From JACOND01 sp965202795 (GTDB taxonomy: Bacteria > Bdellovibrionota > Bdellovibrionia > Bdellovibrionales > UBA1609): a stretch of DNA of 64,000 bases. Positions 58,429 to 64,000 of this stretch are shown one piece after another; the first letter of the stretch is position 1, and each line of letters begins with the position of its first letter. Both the position numbers and the translations under genes were made by a program. The stretch spans positions 2,046,001 to 2,110,000 of the forward strand of contig OZ241848.1 of assembly GCA_965202795.1 (NCBI GenBank), read 5' to 3'. The notes beneath the pieces were generated by a model. That model was not told the origin of the DNA. It saw only the letters and a program-made list of their open reading frames with translations, and did no database searches.

Positions 58429-58455
58429 GTTTAAATGGCCAAAGCCTCTCTGGGG

Positions 58456-59022
58456 TTAACTTTTTTGCGCCTTGCCCTCTGCCGGCTGTCCAGGAGCATC
58501 TCCTTTTTGTTTGGCGCGGGCGGCTAAAAGCCGGACAAAAGAGGCGGGCGCGGCCTCAAGGGTTCCAAGAAATTTTGCCATGGGCGCCGAAAGCGCGCCA
58601 AGCAGCTGCGCCCTTAAAATTGGCAGAGGAGGCAGCTTGGCCAAAACGCTGATGTCCTCTGCGGTCAGAGTTTTTCCATCTAAAACCCCGCATTTGATGG
58701 AAAATTTTTCGCTTTCCTCTGATATCTCCCCAATAATTTTGGCCGCCGCTGAAGGCTCTCCAAAAGCCAGAACAAAGCCGTTAGGCCCTTTTAAATGAGG
58801 CTCATAAGCCTCTTTGAGCCGGGGGTGTTTGTCCAAAACAATTTTGGCGAGCGTGTTGCGGATGACCTGGATGTCCCCATCCCCGCCCTTTAAATCTTTC
58901 CGCAGGGCGGTCATTCGCTCCACATTCAGGCCGATGCAGCTGACCAGAAAGCTCCCCCGCGCGCGGGAAAGCCTTTCCGCCAGCTGCTCCATCTGAATGG
59001 TTTTTTTCTGTCTGCTCAGCAT
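58456..59022 (-). CDS. rplJ: 50S ribosomal protein L10
   Basis: 188 residues. Starts MLSRQKKTIQMEQLAERL; core RGSFLVSCIGLNVERMTALRKDLKG, IQVIRNTLAKIVLD, LKGPNGFVLAFGEPSAAAKII. The C-terminal helix that holds L7/L12 dimers is followed by a Lys/Ala tail. Normally co-transcribed and co-regulated with rplL; here an 8.2-kb accessory block separates them. 18 nt downstream of rplA. Confidence 0.94.
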   Translation of the reverse strand: MLSRQKKTIQMEQLAERLSRARGSFLVSCIGLNVERMTALRKDLKGGDGDIQVIRNTLAKIVLDKHPRLKEAYEPHLKGPNGFVLAFGEPSAAAKIIGEISEESEKFSIKCGVLDGKTLTAEDISVLAKLPPLPILRAQLLGALSAPMAKFLGTLEAAPASFVRLLAARAKQKGDAPGQPAEGKAQKS

Positions 59023-59040
59023 GGCTTTTAACTGCGGGGC

Positions 59041-59748
59041 TTACACCGCCCCGCTTTGAATTTCCGCCGGATTGAGCGGCACGCCCGGCCCCATAGTCGA
59101 CGAGATGGAAACAGACCGCAAATAAACCCCCTTGCTGCCTTTGGGCTTCAGCTTGATGATCTCCCCGGCCAGGGCGAGGCAGTTTTCCTTTAGCTTCTGA
59201 GACCCCATGGACTTTTTTCCAATAGCGGCATGCGCAATGCCTTTTTTGTCTGTCCGAAAGGAGGCTCTGCCCTTTTTTTCCGCCTTGACTGCAAAAGCCA
59301 CGCGGGCTGTGACTGTTCCGGATTTTGGGCTGGGCATCAGCCCCTTTGGACCCAAAATCCTGGCAATTTTTGCCACAAGCGGCATCATATCGGGAGAGGC
59401 TATGGCGCGGTCAAACTCCAGCCATCCGCCTTTGATCTTTTCCACCAGGTCTTCGGCGCCCACAAAATCGGCCCCGGCCTGGCGGGCCTCCTCCTCTTTT
59501 TCCCCCTTGGCAAAAACCAGAATGCGGATGGTTTTCCCCAAGCCATGGGGCAGCGCAATGGCTCCCCTCACCTGCTGATCGCTTTGCCGGACATCCAGGC
59601 CCAGCCTCATGGCGATGTCTATGGACTCGTCAAATTTTGCGGGGGCCGCCTCCAAAGCCAGGCCAATCCCCTCCTCAAGAGAGTAAAGCTTCCCTTCTTC
59701 AATTTTTTTTCGGGCTTCCCGGATTTTTTTGCCTGGTTTTTGTTTCAT
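59041..59748 (-). CDS. rplA: 50S ribosomal protein L1
   Basis: 235 residues, normal length. Contains KFDESIDIAMRLGLDVRQSDQQVRGAI, LPHGLGKTIRILVFAKG, LGPKGLMPSPKSGTVT and MGPGVPLNPAE. Binds 23S rRNA at the E-site stalk and, in many bacteria, its own mRNA leader. Its start is only 4 nt after the stop of the exported protein at 59752-60372, which implies co-translation with that gene. Confidence 0.96.
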   Translation of the reverse strand: MKQKPGKKIREARKKIEEGKLYSLEEGIGLALEAAPAKFDESIDIAMRLGLDVRQSDQQVRGAIALPHGLGKTIRILVFAKGEKEEEARQAGADFVGAEDLVEKIKGGWLEFDRAIASPDMMPLVAKIARILGPKGLMPSPKSGTVTARVAFAVKAEKKGRASFRTDKKGIAHAAIGKKSMGSQKLKENCLALAGEIIKLKPKGSKGVYLRSVSISSTMGPGVPLNPAEIQSGAV

Positions 59749-59751
59749 GAT

Positions 59752-60372
59752 TTATGAAGAGGCGTTATTGTTTTTTTTTTCCGCCGCTTTTCCCCCTTTA
59801 GATCCTTTAAAAAAAGCCCTGGCGCAAACGGCAAAAGCAGCCGCCGAGCCTAAGGACAATCCCGCTCCCGTTCCCAAAAATCCTGTCAGGCCCCCGCTCC
59901 ATTCCGCTGAAACGCCCAGATGGGGAAGGCCAATAATTGCAAGCCCCGCGCCTCCCGAAACAATCGCGGCAGCGCTAAAGCCCATTCCCCTATCATCCAT
60001 AAAACGCTTATAAGAATCAGCTGTCCGCTGGACCGCCCTTGCCGCAACAGGGTTTTCTTCCAAAAAAGCTGTCTCCTCTTGAATGGCGGCCTCTTCAGCC
60101 CTTCTGGCCTCTTCAATTTCAGCAGCCCTCCTCGCAGCTTCTTCTGCAGCTTGTTTTTTTCTGGCCTCCTCTTCTCTGCGCATTTCAGCCAATTCATAAT
60201 CCGCAGGGGGAGGAACAACAGGATCCAGTCTTATGGCAGAAGCCTCCTTCGGAGCGAAAAGCGCGGCCCCAGAAAGCAAAGCCGCAGCCAAAAGCCCCCG
60301 GCTGGCATGGGGCCAGGCGCCGGGCCAAATAACAGCGCCGAATATAAACCGTGATATGTTTTTTTGTTTCAT
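59752..60372 (-). CDS. Exported coiled-coil/two-TM protein in the ribosomal operon (copy 1)
   Basis: 206 residues, Shine-Dalgarno GGGAGGGG. Signal region GAWPHASRGLLAAALLSGAA, identical to copy 2. Then a charged Ala/Glu/Arg coiled coil (EEAARRAAEIEEARRAEEAA), the motif ENPVAARAVQRT, and two membrane segments (about 135-155 and 165-185). Inserted between rplK and rplA. Unknown function; paralogs at 60392-60961 and 62216-62836. Confidence 0.75.
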   Translation of the reverse strand: MKQKNISRFIFGAVIWPGAWPHASRGLLAAALLSGAALFAPKEASAIRLDPVVPPPADYELAEMRREEEARKKQAAEEAARRAAEIEEARRAEEAAIQEETAFLEENPVAARAVQRTADSYKRFMDDRGMGFSAAAIVSGGAGLAIIGLPHLGVSAEWSGGLTGFLGTGAGLSLGSAAAFAVCARAFFKGSKGGKAAEKKNNNASS

Positions 60373-60391
60373 AATTCCCCTCCCTTATTTT

Positions 60392-60961
60392 TTAATTTTC
60401 ATAACTTTTTTTGAATCTTTTGAAAGCCATATAACAGCCGGCAGCGCCAAGCCCTATAGACGATCCGGCGCCAAAAGCCAGGGTTAATTGCCTGACATCA
60501 TGCGCATCCACAGCCAGCCCGGCGGCAAAAGCTGTCCCCGCCGCTAATATGCCTCCAGATAAAAAATACCTGCCGGCTTTGTTTATGCTCTCTTCGCTGT
60601 TATTGAGCGCCCGCTGGACCGCCCTTGCCGCAACAGGGTTATTCTCTATAAAATCAGCCTCTTCCTGAATGGCGGCCGCCTCAGCCCTTCTGGCCTCTTC
60701 AATTTCAGCAGCCCTCCTCGCAGCTTCTTCTGCTTCCCTCTCTCTTTGCGCTCTGGCCTTTGTCTCTTCCTCTGCCATTACATGACTTCTATACTCCTTG
60801 ATCATTAAGTTGAAGTCGTAACCATGCGGCACGATGGCGAAGGCCTTTTGAGGCGCTGCGAAAAGCGCGGCCCCAGAAAGCAAAGCCGCAGCCAAAAGCC
60901 CCCGGCTGGCATGGGGCCAGGCGCCGGAGACAAACCGAAATATATTTTTTTTTAAATTCAT
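60392..60961 (-). CDS. Exported coiled-coil/two-TM protein in the ribosomal operon (copy 2)
   Basis: 189 residues; ATG at 60961 after GGGAGG, preferred over an upstream start inside the rplK downstream region. Same signal segment and coiled coil as copy 1 (AARRAAEIEEARRAEAAA), motif NNPVAARAVQRA, then two Gly/Ala-rich membrane segments. 20 nt upstream of copy 1. A tandem duplication. Confidence 0.75.
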   Translation of the reverse strand: MNLKKNIFRFVSGAWPHASRGLLAAALLSGAALFAAPQKAFAIVPHGYDFNLMIKEYRSHVMAEEETKARAQREREAEEAARRAAEIEEARRAEAAAIQEEADFIENNPVAARAVQRALNNSEESINKAGRYFLSGGILAAGTAFAAGLAVDAHDVRQLTLAFGAGSSIGLGAAGCYMAFKRFKKSYEN

Positions 60962-61109
60962 AAAAACCTCCCGTTTTATTTTATATGCAGAAAAAAAACT
61001 CTCATTCAGCTGGGATTTTTTGCGCGCTTTTTTGGCATTTTCCCTCATTCTCTTTTCATCCCCCCCTCCGCGCTCAGACACATTATGCTTTGCGGGCGCG
61101 GGGCGCGCG

Positions 61110-61547
61110 CTATTCAACCTCCAGCCCCATGCTGGCCGCTGCGCCCGCGATTTGAGACTTGGCCGCCTCCAAAGTCAGGCAGTTCAGGTCAGGGAGCTTT
61201 TTTTTGGCAATCTCCTCAATTTGCGCGGAGCTGACTTTTCCCGCCCTGTCTTTTTGAGGCTTGCTGGAGCCGCTTTTAATGCCCGCCGCCTCTTTTAAAA
61301 GGACAGAGGCCGGCGGGGATTTTGTGACAAAATCAAACGACCGGTCCTGATAGGCTGTGATAACCACAGGGACAAGCGCTCCGGCCTCTTTTTTGGTGCG
61401 CTCGTTAAACTGCCGGCAGAAATCCATAATGTTCAGGCCATGCTGCCCGAGAGCAGGCCCCACAGGGGGCGAGGGGTTAGCCTTCCCCGGCGGGATTTGC
61501 AGCTTGATCAGCGCGCTGATTTTTTTTGAGCTCTTTTTTTTGGCCAT
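61110..61547 (-). CDS. rplK: 50S ribosomal protein L11
   Basis: 145 residues. Core IKLQIPPGKANPSPPVGPALGQHGLNIMDFCRQFNERT with the conserved Pro-rich thiostrepton-site segment, and DRSFDFVTKSPPASVLLKEAA. Binds the GTPase-associated centre of 23S rRNA. Usually rplA follows within tens of bases; here two exported proteins intervene. Confidence 0.96.
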   Translation of the reverse strand: MAKKKSSKKISALIKLQIPPGKANPSPPVGPALGQHGLNIMDFCRQFNERTKKEAGALVPVVITAYQDRSFDFVTKSPPASVLLKEAAGIKSGSSKPQKDRAGKVSSAQIEEIAKKKLPDLNCLTLEAAKSQIAGAAASMGLEVE

Positions 61548-61732
61548 GATGATAACCTGCCCTCCCGCATTTATTTCATATCCGCTCTGACTGGCTTTGG
61601 CCCGCCCCGCCCGGCTGGCCCTTTTAAGCCTGACTCTTTGAAAACCCCGCCGCGCCGCCTTTTTTCCCAGGTTTTTATTAAGGAAGCCGCAAATATGCCG
61701 CCATAAACATTCAAAATGCGGTTTTATTTTCT
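61548..61732. other. Short intergenic region upstream of rplK
   Basis: 185 bp, contains no supportable gene. A polypyrimidine/AT segment (61680-61735) could hold a promoter, but no clear -35/-10 pair is visible on the minus strand. Confidence 0.35.
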
Positions 61733-62164
61733 TTATTTTGTTTCACGGCCTGTTTTGGAAGAGCTGGCTTTAAACGCATAATAGCATCCGGCTGCGAAAA
61801 CAGCCATGCCGGCTCCAACGGCAGGCATTCCAACCTCCGGGACCCAAATGCCGGCAAGCAGTCCGCCAAACATAGCATACAGCCCCCATTCAGCGATATC
61901 CATGCCCCGCTCCAGCTTTTCAGACCTTGCGCGATAGAGCGTGTCCGCCAGCCTGTGAAAATTCTCTATGTTTTTGGAGTTTTCTGAGGGGGGTTCGGGC
62001 TGTCCTGAAGCGCCCGCCCCAGCATTTTGGCCTGGCGCGCCGGCGCTATTGCCGGCAGCATTGCTGTCAGCAGCCCCGGCAGCCCCCAGAGGCCCTGAAA
62101 AAGCCATAACCGAAAGGGCAGACAGCAAAAACAGTTTCATCAGCCTCATCTTTTTTTTCTTCAT
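61733..62164 (-). CDS. Exported two-TM protein in the ribosomal operon (copy 3, divergent)
   Basis: 143 residues. Signal peptide RLMKLFLLSALSVMAFSG; a Gly/Ala/Asn-rich linker (AGNSAGAPGQNAGAGASG) in place of the coiled coil; then NIENFHRLADTLYRARSEKLERG and two membrane segments ending AAGCYYAFKASSSK, like the AAGCYMAFKRFKK of copy 2. It lacks the NPVAARA motif. Related by position and C-terminus. Confidence 0.65.
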   Translation of the reverse strand: MKKKKMRLMKLFLLSALSVMAFSGPLGAAGAADSNAAGNSAGAPGQNAGAGASGQPEPPSENSKNIENFHRLADTLYRARSEKLERGMDIAEWGLYAMFGGLLAGIWVPEVGMPAVGAGMAVFAAGCYYAFKASSSKTGRETK

Positions 62165-62215
62165 CTTTCATTACCCTCCTTATGTGTTATGCGGCAAACA
62201 AAAAAGCCTGACAAA

Positions 62216-62836
62216 TCAGCCCTGGGGAGAAGGCCCGCCGCCGCGGGGGCTTTTCCGCCCCAGCCGTTTAAAAAACGCCGCATAGCAGACATGAGAAGCT
62301 ATCCCCAGGCTCATGCCGCTGCCAAAGGCATGGATAAAATGTCTAACCGCCGTTTCCTCCACGGCCTGCCCCAATACCACAGTCCCCCCCGCCGTAAAAA
62401 GAGCGGCCAGGACAATAAGCCGCCCGGCGGATGTAACGCGCCGCCTGTTTTCATTGAGAAGGCTCTGCTCCGCCCGGGCGAGGGCTCTCGCGGCGACAGG
62501 GTTTTCCCTTAAATGCGCCTCCTCCTTTTTGATGGCCTCCAGCTCAAGCTGCGCGGCTTCAGCGTAAATCCGGGCCTGTTCGGCCCTTTGAGCCTCTATT
62601 GCCGCTTTTTCTTCCAGATGCCCTCTCATCATTGAATCGGATGTAAGCGCCGAGGCCTCAGCCTCCGAGAAGCGAGCCGCCATAGAGGCTTCGGCTTCCC
62701 GCTCTTTCATCATATCCATTTGAAGCTTCAATTCGCTTTTTGTCATTCCGCCGTAAAGAATTGCCAAAGCGCATTCCGGAGCGGCGGAAAACAGGCTGGC
62801 AGCTCCAAAAACAAGACAGACAAGTTTTTTCATCAT
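62216..62836 (-). CDS. Exported coiled-coil/two-TM protein in the ribosomal operon (copy 4)
   Basis: 206 residues. Signal peptide MMKKLVCLVFGAASLFSAAP, coiled coil with ERAEQARIYAEAAQLELEAIKKEE, motif RENPVAARALARAEQ, two membrane segments (RLIVLAALFTAGGTVVLG and FGSGMSLGIASHVCYAAFF). The NPVAARA motif and C-terminal layout tie it to copies 1 and 2. Lies between nusG and rplK. Confidence 0.72.
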   Translation of the reverse strand: MMKKLVCLVFGAASLFSAAPECALAILYGGMTKSELKLQMDMMKEREAEASMAARFSEAEASALTSDSMMRGHLEEKAAIEAQRAEQARIYAEAAQLELEAIKKEEAHLRENPVAARALARAEQSLLNENRRRVTSAGRLIVLAALFTAGGTVVLGQAVEETAVRHFIHAFGSGMSLGIASHVCYAAFFKRLGRKSPRGGGPSPQG

Positions 62837-63221
62837 TCTATTTGCTCCGATTTTCCCTGGGATTTTCCCCGTGGATTTTCCCCAGGATTTTCCCCTGGCG
62901 CGCTGTTTGCGCTTCGTTTTGGCATGGCTCCCATAAAACCGCTGTAAAATCAGAAGTTAAAAAAAATTACGCCATGAAAAAAAAACCTAAGGCTTCATGC
63001 AAAAGAAACAAAAACCAGTTTATGGGCTTTTTTCAAAAAATCAAGCGCTTTTTTGGGGTTTTTCTGAAATTTCCTTAAATTGCCTGTTTTTTTGGGACAG
63101 CCAGCCGGCTGTTCCCGGCAGCTTTGCGCGCGGGCCAGGCGGCTTTTGCCGGCAGCTTTGCGCAAGCTCCCAGGCGGGCTTGCGGGCCGCAAAAAATTCC
63201 GCCGCTGAAAGCCCCCCTTAT
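62837..63221. other. Region between copy 4 and nusG, tandem GATTTTCCC repeat
   Basis: 62850-62905 has four 12-13-bp repeats of GATTTTCCCC(t/a)GG. 63095-63190 has palindromic-repeat relatives (GGGACAGCCAGCCGGCTGTTCCC at 63094-63116, which could act as a terminator after nusG). No gene supported. Confidence 0.5.
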
Positions 63222-63764
63222 TTATAATGTCTCCCTGTGGACCTGAGCAAAATCAAACTCAACAGGCGTTGGGCGGCCAAAAATGCTCACAGAGACCTTG
63301 ACGCGGCCCTTTTCCTGATTCACCTCCTCCACCTTGCCGTTGAAGTTCTTAAAAGGCCCGTCAATCACCTGAACAAACTCCCCTTCGGAAAAAGAGACCT
63401 GGGCGCCGGGGCTTTCGGCGCTTTCCTCAATTTTGCGGCTGATGGCCTCCAGCTGCTCAGGGGGGACTTCCAGAGGCTTGTCCCTGTCGCCGCCCACAAA
63501 GCTGCTGACATTGGCTGACTTTTGGACCGCATGCCACAGCTCATCGCTCAGGCGCATCTGGATAAAAACATAGCCGGGGTAGATTTTCTTGGATCTTGTG
63601 ACTTTTTTGCCTTTCACCACCTGGACCACATCCCTTTCGGGAATAAATATTTCTTTCACCTGATCCGCCAGGCCATGGCTTTTTAAATCCCTTTCAATGA
63701 CAGCTTTGGCCCTGTTTTCACAGTTGGTTTTTGTCTTCAAAATATACCATTTAAAGCTTTCCAT
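63222..63764 (-). CDS. nusG: Transcription termination/antitermination protein NusG
   Basis: 180 residues from the ATG at 63764. NGN domain: KWYILKTKTNCENRAKAVIERDL, VTRSKKIYPGYVFIQMRL, VSSFVGGDRDKPLEV; KOW domain: FSEGEFVQVIDGPFKNFNGKVEEVNQEKGRVKVSVSIFGRPTPVEF. Binds the RNA polymerase clamp and links it to Rho or the ribosome. Normal size, in contrast to the altered RpoB. Confidence 0.96.
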   Translation of the reverse strand: MESFKWYILKTKTNCENRAKAVIERDLKSHGLADQVKEIFIPERDVVQVVKGKKVTRSKKIYPGYVFIQMRLSDELWHAVQKSANVSSFVGGDRDKPLEVPPEQLEAISRKIEESAESPGAQVSFSEGEFVQVIDGPFKNFNGKVEEVNQEKGRVKVSVSIFGRPTPVEFDFAQVHRETL

Positions 63765-63796
63765 TTTTCCCCGCCTCCAGTCCAAAAAAATCCAGC

Positions 63797-64000
63797 CTAT
63801 CTCAAATTCAGCAAAAAAGTAAAGACAGTCCCCGCCGCCATGTCAAAAACCCCCAATACCAGCCCCGAGACAAGCAAAATCAGGCACACCACAGAGGTCA
63901 TGGAGTAAAGCTCTTTTTTTGATGGCCAGACCACCTTTCGGACTTCTGTGACCACCTCATCCGCCAGCTGCCGGGGGGCATGGCGAAACTGAAGGGAGGC
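63797..64000 (-). CDS. secE: Protein translocase subunit SecE (partial)
   Basis: The last 67 residues are in the window: RQLADEVVTEVRKVVWPSK is the conserved amphipathic SecE motif, followed by one membrane segment and the end FTFLLNLR. Its N-terminus lies beyond the right edge. SecE stabilises SecY in the inner membrane. secE-nusG is the normal bacterial order; 32 nt separate the genes. Confidence 0.92.
   Translation of the reverse strand, partial: ASLQFRHAPRQLADEVVTEVRKVVWPSKKELYSMTSVVCLILLVSGLVLGVFDMAAGTVFTFLLNLR

Noticed and set aside
59752..62836. ATP synthase-like or holin identity for the two-TM coiled-coil proteins
   Set aside because: The general layout is similar but no family motif could be seen, so no function was assigned.
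1..64000. tRNA, rRNA or riboswitch genes
   Set aside because: I looked for T-loop GTTCRAnYC patterns and clover-leaf arms and for known riboswitch cores by eye and found none; a covariance-model scan would be needed to exclude them.

Overview
The window looks like a chromosome segment of a Gram-negative, GC-rich bacterium. Lipoprotein signal peptides, a prepilin-like segment, RmuC and IHF remnants or genes, and an ihfA-merR gene pair (an arrangement familiar from delta-proteobacterial lineages) point to a proteobacterium of that grade. Secreted ankyrin proteins and a eukaryotic-type AdoMet decarboxylase fit a host- or protist-associated life. Taxonomy is inference only.

Layout. 1-4.8 kb: three paralogous Cys-containing lipoproteins and a first Rpn nuclease locus. 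5.6-7.4 kb: second Rpn locus. 7.7-17.4 kb: mostly plus-strand metabolic genes (sugar nucleotidyltransferase, DNA adenine methyltransferase, glmM, serS, comM, AdoMet decarboxylase). 17.4-23.3 kb: secreted ankyrin protein, a truncated DNA methyltransferase, then a tandem array of secreted left-handed beta-helix (LbH, hexapeptide-repeat) proteins. 24.2-28.8 kb: third Rpn locus, a His-rich exported protein, an rmuC remnant and merR. 28.8-64 kb, minus strand: the secE-nusG-rplK-rplA-rplJ-rplL-rpoB-rpoC-rpsL-rpsG ribosomal/RNA-polymerase cluster, unusually invaded by accessory genes: four exported membrane/coiled-coil proteins around rplK, an 8-kb block between rplJ and rplL (LbH proteins, a prepilin-LbH fusion, a tandem alpha-CTD protein), and a 10-kb block between rpoC and rpsL (secreted protease-like and transglutaminase-like/ankyrin giants and a ThiB-like protein).

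The strongest novelties are: (1) RpoB carries two inserted domains that match the C-terminal domain of ribosomal protein L7/L12 encoded next door; (2) a stand-alone protein made of three RNA-polymerase alpha-CTD-like domains; (3) three Rpn toxin genes with visible internal Shine-Dalgarno/ATG starts for their C-terminal antitoxin-like tails, two of them followed by separate duplicated copies of the tail alone; (4) a multi-copy family of exported LbH proteins, one fused to a prepilin-like N-terminus behind a (TC)11 tract positioned to switch its reading frame; (5) GC-rich palindromic repeats of one family found between genes and also in frame inside genes, reminiscent of Rickettsia palindromic elements.

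Regulatory signals visible by eye include several sigma70-type promoters with 17-18 bp spacers, at least three of which place the -10 box only 9 nt before the ATG of an exported protein (leaderless mRNAs), and GC hairpin terminators after the LbH genes. I found no rRNA, tRNA or CRISPR array. All homology statements are from reading sequences by eye.
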